Of a stretch of 64,000 nucleotides of DNA, positions 21,854 through 33,349 are shown in pieces. The notes under the pieces are model-generated. The model saw nothing but the letters and a program-made list of their open reading frames with translations. It ran no database searches and was not told the DNA's origin. The stretch is taken from NCBI GenBank assembly GCA_964036315.1, contig OZ038496.1:11676535-11740534 (forward strand), read 5' to 3'. Position 1 is the first letter of the stretch. Each line of letters starts with the position of its first letter. The position numbers and the translations under genes were made by a program. Source of the stretch: Acanthosepion esculentum (lineage: Eukaryota; Mollusca; Cephalopoda; Sepiida; Sepiidae).

Positions 21854-22435
21854 GGTGCTACCTAAAGAGAATGTCGACATAAAATTAGATATTGAGATGA
21901 ATGATTCCTTTCATTGGTATCTTGCATGAATTTTTGGTTTACACTATTAATTTAGATATTTACAGTAAAATGTCTTTATAGTTATGTGTTAATAATGATT
22001 AAAAATTAAAAATAAATATCAAATAACGGTGGCGCTAATCGCGAAATCTCAGATAACAACTTTTTTCAAGAGAAAATGTTATGAAACGACGCTGGTGAAA
22101 GCATATCAATTATGCATTTCTACCTATAAAACTGGTTAAATATTTCAGAGTAAAACATCATATTTGATTTGAAAACTAATGCTTTCGATTTTGACTTCCG
22201 TTAAAAAAAATCAAATAGAACCGGAAGTTAATATATAATTCTGATCATGAATGTCTAATTTTTCGATGAATTTTAATAAAATTATTCCGCATGAGAAAAT
22301 AGAGAAACATTTAGATATATTTAACCAAATTATAAATTTCGAATTCAAATTAAGTTTTCACCTCATGGGTTATACATTCAAATAAGTTTAAGCTATCTAT
22401 ATTGTATTTTTTTTATACATTTACATTTAACCCAC
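21852..22435. other. No recognised feature
   Basis: Very AT-rich; no domain-bearing frame or repeat recognised. Confidence 0.5.
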
Positions 22436-22770
22436 ACTCGATGGGACAAATTATGACTGGGCAGTGAGTTCGATCCTCATATTTTCGGCCTTGTGCCACA
22501 TCTAAGCAACTCACAGAAAATCATTGGATCATCTCGATGCAGTGTAATAGTTAACAAAGTCACATCGCCAGAACAATTACGACTGAGTAGTAAGTCGTTC
22601 CTCACTGGACGCTGCACCCTTTAGTCCTTCTGCAACATCTAAGGTATGCTTTGGATATACAACTGTGGTGTAATGGCTAGCGAGCATGTCTCGTTACAAC
22701 TACTTAGCGAGTTCACTCCTCACTAGGTGTATTCTACTTTCGTTCTTGTGACGTATCTAAGCTGGTCGTA
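22436..22770 (+). mobile_element. tRNA-derived SINE family S2, three tandem units
   Basis: Three diverged units follow one another at about 22436, 22535 and 22655. Each has a box B-like GTGAGTTCGATCC, GTAAGTCGTTCC or GCGAGTTCACTCC, followed by a GGCCTTGTGCCACATCTAAG-type body. The third has the clearest box A-like GTGTAATGGCTAGCGAG. Confidence 0.65.
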
Positions 22771-23280
22771 GAAAATAACAATACTTCTGAGCACATAAAA
22801 CACCTGTTTTTTTTGGGGGGGGGTTACAGGCTCAAATATTTACCCGGGTTGAATTATCGAGATTGAGATTTCTTATGCTTTGTTTGTAGTTATTTTGTCA
22901 ATTGCAGTCCCATTAAAGTATGTTCTGTTTTCTTTTTGAACAAAGTTTATGTTTTTATACTCGAACTTAATAACCTTAGATGCATAGAAACATTATACTA
23001 ATTTTGAATAACCTGTATACAGCATATACCAATTGGAATATTAGTTTGTCTTCTTTCTTTAACGGCATATCAACACCTTAAGAGTCATTTAATGCTGAAA
23101 TTTTGTTTCTATTGAGAATTACTAATTTTATTTTCGAAAAGGAATTACTGGTAATTTTTTTTTCTAAAAATATATTGCTGGTAATATTTTGTTTAATTTC
23201 TTTGTCAAATACGTAATGTTTTACGAAGAAAATATATGGCTGACACCTTCACTATAATAATGTATTTCTATATTTTTAAT
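22771..23280. other. No gene; fragments of dispersed tail and AGCAAT repeat
   Basis: A G8 run with T-rich flank at 22808-22826. The minus-strand ACGGCATATCAAC motif at 23063 and TATTGCTGGTAATA at 23170 are dispersed repeat pieces seen elsewhere in the window. Confidence 0.5.
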
Positions 23281-23294
23281 TTTTTTATCCAGTT

Positions 23295-23480
23295 TAGGAG
23301 GCATGGTGGAGTAATGGGTAGACTGCTTTGAATATACGCTCTTTAGCGCTAGAGGGCGTCGTCAGTGATGTTCTGAATTGGATCATTGGGCAGTTTCGGG
23401 TCTTTCAAACATCATACTGACCTCACCAAGTCGACCCCATCAGAGCTGATCGGACTCTGATACGCCCTCTAAAAATGCTT
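23295..23480 (+). mobile_element. Possible tRNA-like SINE, unclassified
   Basis: Begins GGCATGGTGGAGTAATGGGT, which resembles a box A. It is followed by GCGCTAGAGGGCGTC and a CCCCATCAGAGCTGATCGGA segment. No clear box B, and no second copy seen, so this is tentative. Confidence 0.3.
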
Positions 23481-23849
23481 ACAGACACTAACTTCTATAA
23501 TATACCCCGTCATCGCGCATTTGATTGGTAGTTGATCAATAGCCAATCACAATGGTGTGTGCTCTATTTAAGTTGTTTGCGGGGAATTTTTTTCTTTTTT
23601 TTAAGTGGACCCCCTTTCATCGGATACTTAGAAGGTAATTATGTTTTCCGTTTTACCCACATCCCAGTAAGATACCTAGTGCATCTAATATATTGCTTTT
23701 TACAAAAATAAAAGGGAATTCGACCTTAAAAGGACTTTAAAAAACTTATTGACGAATAAAATAAATTACAACGGGTTAAACCGAGAGTACAAATAGATAT
23801 AATTAATAAAATTGTTTAAAACATATTGACGAGTTAAAAAAAAAAGGAT

Positions 23850-23960
23850 TGATTGAATTGAGGAATCGGTGAGCCGAGTTCGAATTCCAGTCGAATCCGT
23901 TGCATTCACTTACGTGCTAATACCTTTGGGAAAGGTATAAATCCTTTTCTTCTCTCCACA
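23850..23960 (+). mobile_element. SINE family S3 body (5S-associated family), headless
   Basis: GCCGAGTTCGAATTCCAGTC followed by GTTGCATTCACTTACGTGC, ACCTTTGGGAAAGGTAT and CTCCACAGCTATGG. The same series follows the 5S-derived sequence at 33350-33620 and at 41676-41920. No 5S head is visible here. Confidence 0.6.
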
Positions 23961-24244
23961 GCTATGGTTAAATTGCAGGACAGACAGGGTTTTATAACCT
24001 TGGATGGCCAGCGGACTAGGAAAAGGAAAACTCTGAATTCAAAACCTGCAGAGGGTTGTTTGGGAACCTTCTGGCATACGGTACACCAGATCACTGTATT
24101 CGACTCTTCTAAAAGTGTGGTTGGTTCTGTACAAAGACTTCACCATTATAATCAAATCATATGTGCTGGCTGCCGATTTGTAGGAACTGAGTTGGCGATT
24201 CTTAGTTGTTTAACCCTCATTCATCGAAAAACGACAGGACAGTC

Positions 24245-24405
24245 CAGGAGGTTAATTGGGACCCTAACAGTTGCTACCACTCAGGGTCCGGGTAAACCTG
24301 GGAAGAGCAGCAATTAAGAGGTGGTTCCAAGCTCTTTAATACCTCTCGAACAGAGGTCTTGCTGCCGGATATAGATTATCGTTATACCCAGGACGAGGTA
24401 ATATT
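24245..24405 (+). repeat. Dispersed repeat R1, copy 3
   Basis: GGGACCCTAACAGTTGCTACC, GTGGTTCCAAGCTC and GCTGCCGGATATAGATTATC, collinear with 8145-8345 and 16415-16600. An overlapping 117-codon frame (23964-24317) runs through S3 and R1 and is not a gene. Confidence 0.75.
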
Positions 24406-24504
24406 AGCCGTGTGTTTATATGGAAAGCGTTCTTCAGTTGAATTTTCCTGTTAAAACATTATTAAGAAAAGTAGTTCTCTCAAATCCATTAAGCGTTGTC
24501 CGAC

Positions 24505-25040
24505 TTACCTGTATTGATGAGGCTTTCCTTCCTAACATTTTATTTGAAGTAGTTTAGAAAGTCAACATCCTTGATTATGTCATGATTTTCTCTTTTCAAG
24601 CCCAGTAGCTGTTATCACTCTTTCCATTATTGATGAGGCTTTCCTTCCTAACCTTCTATTTGAAGTAGTTTAGAAAGTCAACATCCTTGATTATGTCATG
24701 ATTTTCTCTTCTCAAGTAAAGTAGCTGTTATCACTCGTTCCATTATTGATGGAGGTTTCCTTTCTAACCTTTTGTTTGAAGTAGTGTGGAATATCAACAT
24801 ATTGATTATGTCATTATTTTCTCTTCTCAAGCCCTGTAGCTTTTATCACTCTATTCACTATTGATTGAGGATTCCTTCCTAACCTTTGGTTTGAAGTAGT
24901 GTGGAATATCAACAGATTGATTATGCCATTATGTTCTCTTCTCAAGCGCAGTAGCTGTTATCACTCTTTCCATTATTGATGGAGGTTTCCTTCCTAACCT
25001 TTTTTCGATATAGTGTGGAATGTCAACATAGTAGTTGTCT
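24505..25040. repeat. 116-bp tandem repeat (about 4.6 copies)
   Basis: The block with ATTGATG-AGG-TTTCCTTCCTAACCTT and TGTCATTATTTTCTC recurs at 24521, 24637, 24754, 24869 and 24984 (115-117 bp apart). Related single copies occur at 49755-49860 and 50335-50390, so the unit is part of an interspersed repeat amplified locally. Confidence 0.85.
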
Positions 25041-25490
25041 CATTATTTTCGCTTCGAGTTACATGTACTATCAGTTTCAGTTGTTACTGCTTTGTGGAAA
25101 TCCTCATGTGATGTGGTTTCTGTTATTTGGTGCAGCACCTTGTTTGTTATTCAGTAGCGCCCCTCGACGATGTTCCAATAAGGATGGTCCTTAAAGCAAC
25201 AGGATTCAATTGCTCGAAGACAATTTCAATAATTGATCTGGGAATGCGGTTCCATAGAGTTTATTGTTTAGATATTTCTGAACGCGTTCAGTGACACGCT
25301 TGGCATCCACATGAAAGTCTCTAACTGAGGAGGCTGTTTAAGAACTTGACTGGAGTTCTTAATTTTCTTAATTTTGTAGAAACTTTTGGTGTTGGACAGA
25401 ACTGGTAACGTAGCTAAATTTGTGTTCAATTCTCAATTTTGCCTGTTTATATAAACTATAATCATAAAATATAATTGAACTATTTATATA
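25041..25490. other. No gene; continuation of interspersed repeat
   Basis: CATGTGATGTGGTTTCTGTT, then GCAGCACCTTGTTTG, is echoed at 49615-49660 and 49880-49950, so this is the flank of the same unnamed repeat. No domain-bearing frame. Confidence 0.45.
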
Positions 25491-25814
25491 CAGTTGCAGC
25501 CAAAATGTTCAGAACGGCATTGTTTTCATCAGAAAAATAGGTATAAGTTTTTATCAAAGTTGTTTTATATTCTATAATTTTCACAAACGATAAATACGAT
25601 ATTATTTGTTATTATCTGAGAGTTTGGTGTAAATCACTAAATCATCCATAACACTTGTATTATCCTGTCAAACTACACCAAAATCTCAGATAATAACAAA
25701 TAATATTGTATTTATTATCTGTGAAAATTATAGAATATAAAACAACTTTGATAAAAACTTATACCTACTTTTCTGACGAAAACAATGCCGTTCTGAACAT
25801 TTTGGCCGCAACTG
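25491..25814. mobile_element. Foldback MITE (Tc1/mariner-type), 324 bp
   Basis: Long inverted arms (about 137-150 bp, roughly 93 percent identical) surround a loop near 25640-25670. The termini start CAGTTGCAGCCAAAATG and end with its complement, flanked by TA on both sides (25489-25490, 25815-25816). TA duplication and CAG termini suggest mobilisation by a Tc1/mariner transposase. No coding content. Confidence 0.9.
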
Positions 25815-26129
25815 TATATATATATTTATACAGAAGGTTATGTGTTAATAACCCCCTCTGAAATGTGGGTCTTATATAAGCATGTCCCTTATTTGCTATA
25901 AATACAGTAGTTTAAATAACCGACATATCCAGGAATATAGTGTGTTAGATCCTTAATATTTGCATCTCTCAGAAGAATACAAGAAGATACAATATAACCC
26001 AAAGATCAGAAAATATTTCTATGTAACCGTTTATATGCAAAGGCGTTTTCATTTTGCTAATAAGAATTTTACAACATGTCACTCGTAATATTATATGGAA
26101 TGATAAATCCTTCAAAAACTTTTAAATAA

Positions 26130-26330
26130 TTTCATCCCGTGCAATGAAATAAAAGGGTTAATGTATATTAGAAAGTATGAGAAAATGTTATTAAGGATCG
26201 TGAACAATAACAGAACAAGAATAAACAGAAGATAACGATTGACATTGCATTTATTATTTTTTGAATGTCAAAGTTGACTGTGAAGTATGAAGCCAGAAGA
26301 GAATAGTGCGATGAATAAACTATTAGCATA
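26130..26330 (-). pseudogene. LINE-C 3' end fragment
   Basis: The minus strand gives a FTVNFDIQK-like segment followed by a NAMSIVIFCLF stretch, comparable to the FTVETGK...KCNVSR tail at 62520-62700. Short and decayed. Confidence 0.4.
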
Positions 26331-26489
26331 GAACCTACTGTTACACTGAGCCACTACTAATCTCTTGTAGGTAAAACTACTGTTTGTAGAATTTCCAAAG
26401 AGCCTGTATACAATTACAAGAACTGGGTTTTACGTCAATAATTTCAATTATTCGAGGAAATACCCAATAGATTTGAATCCGCTGCTGAC

Positions 26490-27720
26490 ACCATTCTTTT
26501 ACGACATTACACTGATTATAACATTCTCCTTATTATTACCTTACGTTCTTCTACCACTTTCTATCTTACACTGCTGACACCATTTTCCTGCTAACTTACT
26601 ACAACATTACACATTCCGTTAGTACTCTATTACTTTTTTACTATCTTACTGTTTTAAACTGCTTACATCGTTCTCCTACTACCTTACTACTAACTTATAC
26701 AGTCTTCTATCAATATTTTATTATCTTATTGCTATAAACTGCTTACACTATTCTCCTACTAACTTACAACTACCTTACACAGTCCTGTATCATTATTTTA
26801 CTATCTTACTGTTTTAAACTGATTACATCGTTCTCCTACTACCTTACTACTAACTTACAGAGTCTTCTATCAATCTTTTACAATCTTACTTCTTTAAACT
26901 ACTTCCGTGATTCTCCTACTACTTACTACTAACTTACACAGTCTTCTATCAATCTTTTATTACCTTACTTCTTTAAACTGCTTACATCATACTCCTACCA
27001 CCTTACACAGTTTCTATCATTATTTTACTATCTTACTGTTTTAAACTGCTTACATCGTTTTCCTACTGCCTTACTACTAACTTACAGTCTGCTATCATTA
27101 TTCTCCTACTAACTAAATACTAACTTACCCAGTTTTCCATCACTTTTTTACTATCTTACTGCTATAAACTGCCCACGTTATTCTCCTACTACCTTACACA
27201 GTCTTGAATCATTCTTTTATTATCTTACTGCTTGAAACTGTGTTGTGGTAGGATCCACCTAATTTGCATAGCGGAGTACCGACGATATAAATATGGTTGG
27301 TACCGGAAGACAGGGAGGCAAATCAAGAGATCCAACTAGAGACTCTGCCCGACTGCGACTTAGTCAACACATTCTCCAGGAACGGTCTTCCCAGGAATAT
27401 ACAAAAGACTATATGTAAATATTGTGTACACTTTCTTGTTTCAATACATTTTATTCTAACTACATTTTGTGTTTGCATTATTATTCCATGCATTAGTCAA
27501 GTTTCAACAAACTGCTTACATCATTTTCCTACTACCTTACTACTAACAAAGTCTTCTATCATTATTTTACTATCTTACTAATTTACACTGATTACATCAT
27601 TCTCCTACTACCTTACTATTACCTTAAGCAGTCTTATATAATTCTTTTAGTATGTTCTACTTTATATTGCAAACAAAATTCTCCTACTACTTTAAAGTCC
27701 TCCATGTTGTTTTTACTACT
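26490..27720. repeat. About 80-bp minisatellite, interrupted by a solo LTR
   Basis: The units contain TTCTCCTACTACCTTACTAC, CAGTCTTCTATCA and TATCTTACTG-TTTAAACTG. Phase markers at 26661, 26741, 26821, 26901 and 26980 give an 80-bp period. The array resumes after the LTR at 27510 and fades at about 27720. Confidence 0.9.
27241..27509. mobile_element. Solo LTR, 269 bp, with 5-bp target duplication
   Basis: Begins TGTTGTGG and ends TTTCAACA, giving TGTTG/CAACA inverted ends. It is flanked on both sides by AACTG (27236-27240 and 27510-27514), a perfect 5-bp target duplication. A TATAAATATGG box lies at about 27285-27295. The host minisatellite unit is cleanly split. This is what recombination between the two LTRs of an LTR retrotransposon leaves behind; the superfamily cannot be told from the LTR alone. 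Strand assumed from the TATA box (+). Confidence 0.9.
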
Positions 27721-29214
27721 TTACAGCGATTACACCATACTTCTATTGTTCTACACGACCGCCATCTTTCTCATTCCACCTTATAATCATTCTTGCACTC
27801 TTACTTCATTACACTGAGTAGTCAGTTCTAAACTTACAGGTTATTAAAATATGCAAGGATTTAAAAAAATAGCTTAGTCTGGGTGTTGGGTAATATTTGG
27901 CGTGTTTTTTTTTATATTGAACATTATTTCTGTGTAGTGAGTTCGAACCTTGCTATGTTCTCTCTGCATTTCGCCTATTGACAATCTGCTCCAACATGAG
28001 CACATTAAAACTGACCGTGATAAATCTTAATAATATTACGGAATTACCGACGAATTTTGAGGAGACCTCCTGTATCGATTTCCGATTACAGAGAAAGCCT
28101 GACAGATGCACGTTCCTCCACGCAGTAAGTCTTCGGGAAGGCATTGTTTGGTCATCCGGGTAATTATCGATGAAACCAAAAACTGGAAAGTATAAAAAGA
28201 AAACAGCTTTTTACCAGCGGGAAAAAGACAATAAAACAAGCATCGTGCATAGCGCGACCAGATTTTTGCGGTGAACAGAGACACCTGTTTGCAAGGTTCT
28301 TGAAAAGTAACAGTCTTAAAAGTTGTCAACTGATGGGAGAAGTCATCTGCGAATCTCCATAGAAGCGATCACAATAAGGACGTATTCCTTCAAGGAATAT
28401 TCAAGTCTAAACCCATTTATGTCAGCGAGAAAAAGAAGCAGTTGTAGAAGAGAGATTAAGAAAAGGTGTAGAAGGGAGAAAGCCTGAAAGGAAAATCTGA
28501 AGACGATAGTGAGGAGAAAGATCGCTTAAAGTTATTTAGAACTTATCTCAGCAATTTGATTTCATGGTTCACTTTTCACAGTTCAAATTATCTATTTCTT
28601 CGAATCATCACAGCTAGACAAAGCTTTGGGCTTATCTAACGAGTTGCAAGTATATTAGGAAATTTCCAGAAAAATCGTAAGCCTCAAATAATCGACATAC
28701 AAATACTACCTATCAACAAAATAAGGGCAACAGTTAGAGAGAAAATATCTAAACATAATACAAAATCATATCAGGTCAAGTTATAAGCGCTCCTAGTAAC
28801 ATGTAATCCAATATTATCTTCTGCAGTTACGGGTAATCGGTTATTAAAACATGTTCCCCACCAGGTTTTTTTTTTCTCGGTGGCTAAGACACCTCGCAGA
28901 ATCTATATATAAAATTCTGTAACTTCCGTCCGTCGAACCTTCTAAAGTCGCCATACATTGGCTGATCACAAGAAAATTTTGAGAAGTGTAACCAGGTAAG
29001 TGGGGTACAAAGTACAGTTGGTTTTACTAGGGTGTGTAGCTTAGTACATTAAACTTTAATTAATGTTTTTGGAAATCTTCAAATTTTACTATTTAACATA
29101 AAAAATCCTCCCAGTAGGTCAAAAACAATTTTATGATTAAAATAACAAATATTTCTTTAATAAAAATGCATTATTGGTTTTGTATATCTTTTCATTAAGT
29201 TTTTTTTTTATATA
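27721..29214. other. No gene recognised
   Basis: Frames at 27953-28144 (-), 28036-28329 (-) and 27978-28163 (+) overlap one another and have no recognised domain. A possible splice donor CCAGGTAAGTGG lies at 28990-29001, without supporting context. Confidence 0.45.
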
Positions 29215-29520
29215 GAAAGGGTGTTTCATTAAGACGGATCAAAGTCAGAATTAAATAAACCAGTGTTATTGGTGAAAATTTATTTATTTCTCTATTGGAT
29301 CATATTATTTAAGTCATGGCAATTATTTGTGAGAAATAATATCGCCCAAATGTCTGCCATGGATTCCATGTTGCAGCTCCACTCAATAGTCAAAATCTTT
29401 GATGACGTCTCAGCATAGCTGCCCCTCAATATCACTGGTAAGGCTTATTATCTCATCCTTCAGCTGTGTAATTGTTGGCTTGTTGGCATAGACCTTACTT
29501 TTGAGATGACCCCAAAGGAA
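29215..29520 (-). pseudogene. Tc1/mariner-superfamily transposase C-terminus
   Basis: The minus strand gives a LWGHLKSKVYANKP-like block (about 29460-29510), then TITQLKDEI and a distal HGIHGRHL segment. This matches the region after the third catalytic residue in several IS630/Tc1/mariner transposases of arthropods and molluscs. The end of the element may be at about 29217 (AAGGGTGTTTCATTAAGACG). Catalytic residues are lost. It is fused at about 29535 to LINE-B sequence. Confidence 0.55.
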
Positions 29521-29549
29521 GAAAATAATGTTTCCTCATTATATGTTCC

Positions 29550-30365
29550 AGAAACGTCAGCTGCCTCTTCCTGATGTTAAGTATAAGACTCCTCCTTGTT
29601 TCCAATCTGTCTGACCTCACTGTTGCTCACACGCTCGGTCCATGATATCCTTAGCATCCTTCTTTAGAACAAATTCTCCGTCGTCTCATGTCTTTCCTTC
29701 ATCTTTGAGAAGACCACCCGTCATCCGCTGCCGTAAAAGAGGACAGATGTCACGTAACAGCTCAGTATTCTTTTTTTGTTACCAAAGAAATCCTCAAGTC
29801 TCGTAAAACTCTGCCTAGCTTTTGTAATACGTTCTTGGCCATCCCAAAACGTCTACGGATCTCAGTGTCGCATTTACCGTCATCTGTCAAAACGCTTCCC
29901 AGATATTTAAACTCCTGCGTCTGCTTGATTCTAGTGTCCCCAACCTGTAAATCGTATTTCGGGCTCATCTTTTTAATGGCGACCATGCATTCTGTCTTCT
30001 TGTGGTTCATGCTTAGTCCCTTCTTCTCATACTCCGTCGCTACCTTCTGTAGGAGATTTTGTAATTTCTTTTCCGTGTCTGTTATCAGTACTGTGTCATT
30101 TGCGTATCTTATGGTGTTAAGATTGTGGCAGCCAATGATAAATCCCGATAGGGTTTCCAATTCTTTCAAAACAGGTCCGGTGAGAAGACACATCCTTGCC
30201 TTACGCCCTTTTCTATTTTTGAATATTCACTGAACTCGTTCTCTATGCACATGCCTGCTATTTGCTGCCAGTATAGATTCTTGATTATTCTGCTATCTTT
30301 TCCGAATATATCAAGGTTGCTGAGCATTTCCATCAGTTCCTTGTGGCGTACTTTACAATGTCATG
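29550..30365 (-). pseudogene. LINE-B: non-LTR reverse transcriptase, best copy
   Basis: On the minus strand the order is: KVRHKELMEML and DIFGKDSRIIKNLYWQQ (30270-30360), KIEKGVRQGCVFSPDLF (30185-30240), then after a frame break a 143-codon frame (29762-30193). That frame has the catalytic box as RYANDTVL (about 30093-30106), KKTECMV, GDTRIKQTQEFKYLGSVLTD and a KCDTEIRRR block. A thumb region with LFYGS and MLRISWTERVSN (29590-29740) follows. The consensus catalytic box is YADD, so Asp to Asn at the metal-binding position makes this copy inactive even without the stops. Clade not assigned. Confidence 0.85.
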
Positions 30366-31190
30366 AAAGAACTGCTTGAATACATCGATATGGTGTCAGG
30401 TGGCCGTTGAACCTACCTAAATGTTCATCCGTACATTGAGAAATCTTGTTTTGTTGTTTCGCTAGATTTTCTTGCAATCCTAATAGTATTTAATATTGTT
30501 GAAGTTATCGCTACCATTTTTGTCGAGATTTAGAAACTCTTCGTTCCGTTCAATTTCAGAAACCAATCAATTAAATTTGACAAAACCCCTATTTCGAGGT
30601 TTAATAATTTAATTTTATAGAACTTCATGGTAAAAAATATTATTTTTAAGAAAATTTACTTTTTCCCCTTTTACTTTTTAACAGCGAAATATAAACTCTT
30701 TGGAATTTTTACTCTTGAGCATGCAACATACAATTGGTTCAAGAGTAAATATTTCTTTCCTGAGTCAAATTCCAATATGCGAGTCAATATGTTTCTTCTC
30801 TTACTGTTTATTCTGATGTTTTTCTATTTTTTTTTTCTTTGCCAACCTGTATCTTACACTTCCTCTGTAGCTAAACAGTATAGCACTTCAGGCTATATGA
30901 CTGTTACATGTAGGATACAGGCTAGATTGCTGTTGGAGTATACATATTTTCTATGTAATATCTCGGACATTCAGTCCGGTAAATGTTGTTAATACTATTT
31001 ATATTAAATAGTGAATTTCAGATAAGACGTTTAGCCATCTTTACACAATTGTACGAGGTGTTGTAAGAATCACAGAAAATCACTTTGATTTATTCAGCTA
31101 CAAGTGAACAGGTTAAAATCGTTTTATGTCAGTCCTACTGAGTAATGGTGAAAGGAAAAAAGATCATTCTGCCCTTCAGTAATGGTACTA
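30366..31190. other. No gene recognised
   Basis: A 121-codon plus-strand frame (30627-30992) is rich in Phe, Leu and Tyr and includes a hydrophobic stretch, but this reflects AT-rich DNA; no family recognised. Confidence 0.45.
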
Positions 31191-31414
31191 TATATATATA
31201 TATATATGAATTACTAGGATATTACTAGGATTCACTTGGATTATATAGCAACGGATGACCTTTAATATATAAAGATGTTCTGAAATGTATAACTTGTTAA
31301 ATCCGATCATGTGAAACGACAGCAGCATGGTTTTCGTAAGGATATTTTTATCGATCTGTAAAATATATATATAGTGGAGGAAGTGTGTCAAATTTTGCAT
31401 ATCGATAAAAATAT

Positions 31415-31466
<52 letters not shown>
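31191..31466. repeat. (TA)n arrays with an inverted repeat between them
   Basis: TA runs at 31191-31207, 31370-31376 and 31417-31466. A perfect 15-bp inverted repeat (GATATTTTTATCGAT) pairs 31341-31355 with 31401-31415. Resembles the (TA)n-hairpin arrangement at 54.8-58.75 kb. Confidence 0.8.
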
Positions 31467-31468
<2 letters not shown>

Positions 31469-31874
31469 GAAGTTAATTTTCCGTTAGTAGTTCTACAGTC
31501 CGGAATAATTGTTGGCGTTTGTGTTCCTAAAGCTAATTCTCAATCGAAATCGAATAAATTGTATCGATTTGCCAGTCATCTCAAATGGCTTTCAAAAGAT
31601 TGATTACTTGAGAACGTCACGATATAGGCAATTACCATTCAATCTCTTCTGATGCCCGACATTCCACACCCTACAGAAATGGCTGGCAAGGGTATTACAT
31701 TCTTGTAGAGGTTCGTGGAGGGGGTGAAAACGGCTCGCCTTCCATTGGAACAATAAGTGTCACGCGGTGTCTATGTCCTATAGAAAATTTTCGTTTATAA
31801 AATCACCAGTGGTCTGAGTTTGAAGGAAGGTAAATATATCGACTTGTATAGCTGATTTTGAGAAAGGCAGTTTA

Positions 31875-32030
31875 ATATGAGCGCTTAACTGTCATAAAAC
31901 ATCGCTCCTAATATATGATTGTGAATGCTGGACAATGTCTGTACATATGCAGAAGGAACAAGGCAACAGAAATACCGTTCTACAGAAGGATAGGGTGAAC
32001 ATTTGAACAGCAAGAAAGTTTTAAGAAAAA
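31875..32030 (+). pseudogene. LINE-B fragment (RT thumb)
   Basis: The plus strand gives YDCECWTMSVHMQK then a frame change to ATEIPFYRR, matching the LLYGS-W-T...E-W-F-RRM region of LINE-B. The 42-bp minisatellite starts directly after it. Confidence 0.55.
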
Positions 32031-32044
32031 TACAAATAATAATA

Positions 32045-32595
32045 AAACTTAGACGACAGGGGAATATTAAAAATGCAAATGATAATAAATCTTAAACGAT
32101 AGGCGAATGTTAAAAATGCTAATAATAATAAAAATAAATCATACACGATAGGCGAATATTAAAAATGCTAATAATAATAAATCTTACACGATAGGGGAAT
32201 ATTAAAAATGATAAAAATTATAAATCTTAGACGATAGGCGAATATTAAAAATGCTAATAATAATAAATCTTACACGATAGCGGAATATTAAAAATGCTAA
32301 ACATGATAAATCTTAGACGATAGGCGAATATTAAAAATGCTAATAATAAAAAATCTTACACGATAGCGGAATATTAAAAATGCTAATAATAATAAATCTT
32401 ATACGATAGGCGAATATTAAATATGCTAATAATATTTATCTTAGACGATAGGCGAATATTAAATATGCTAATAATAATAAATCTTTGACGATAGGCGAAT
32501 ATTAAAAATGATAATAATAATAATAAATCCTTTTGCGATAGGCGAATATTAAAAATACTAATAATAATAAATCTTAGACGATAGGCGAATATTAA
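32045..32595. repeat. About 42-bp minisatellite, 13 copies
   Basis: Units contain ACGATAGGCGAATATTAAA, then AATGCTAATAATAATAAATC. The GATAGGCGAATATT core recurs every 41-50 bp. A stray GATAGGCGAA appears at 33920. Confidence 0.95.
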
Positions 32596-33340
32596 ACAAT
32601 TCTTGGAATTAACAATTATGCTGTTACATATATATGTTATGAGATACGGTAAGTACGAAAATGATTTTAATATATTTTCTGATTATACGTTATTTTTATA
32701 ATTTTTAATTTTTTTTTAATTCAAATATCTATGACACAGAATTAGAAAAGAAAGCTTAGCGAATTTGTGATTCACTGGGAATATTGAAAGCCAAGTTACA
32801 GAGAAAGGAATGAATAACCTATCTAAGGCGTTTTTGTAAATAGTTGACAGAAAAATACCACATTTCTGTAAGATGAATGTTAAAAGTCACAATTGAACGA
32901 TATTGTATTGGTCGGCATTTCTTATTTAAAACTTATTCAACAGAACAATAAATTATCAAATAGGAAAACCGTAAAGTTTTTTAATATCCTCCATAACATT
33001 TTCTTTCTGATGAAGCCTAATTAAATGCGAAACATTTATAAACGATTATTGTTTTTTCATCGTTCTGTTTGACACTAAGCAATATTTGATCTATATTCGG
33101 TCACAATTCATATATATTAAGTCAAAACAATATTTCATCCCAGTTCATTCAAATCAATATTTTATCCAAATGTCAATTAAAGGCAATATCGTCTGAAAAA
33201 AAATTATTCGATGAAAAATGATTTCTTACAAGATTTTTCCTGTCAAGCATCGTTCGTGTGCCCAATTCGTGAGTTCATAATGCAGCAAATAATTCATAGC
33301 CGGTTTTCGTAAGAAGATTTTATGTTTCATATGAAAATGA
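32596..33340. other. No gene recognised
   Basis: A CTGATGAAGCC...GCGAAACATT segment at 33009-33040 resembles the LINE/SINE 3' hairpins, but its stem II is poor. Confidence 0.45.
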
Positions 33341-33349
33341 AACTAACAC

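Noticed and set aside
23964..24317. 117-codon plus-strand frame
   Set aside because: Spans SINE S3 and repeat R1, both non-coding dispersed repeats.
29215..30365. Transposase and reverse transcriptase as one fused gene
   Set aside because: They belong to unrelated element types and meet at a truncation in both; best explained by nested insertion.
30627..30992. 121-codon frame with a hydrophobic stretch as a membrane protein
   Set aside because: The composition is that of AT-rich DNA, with no recognised family, conserved motif or splice context.
33005..33045. CTGATGAAGCC...GCGAAACATT, hammerhead-like
   Set aside because: Stem II has at most two or three weak pairs and stem III is unclear; probably a related retroelement 3' hairpin or chance.
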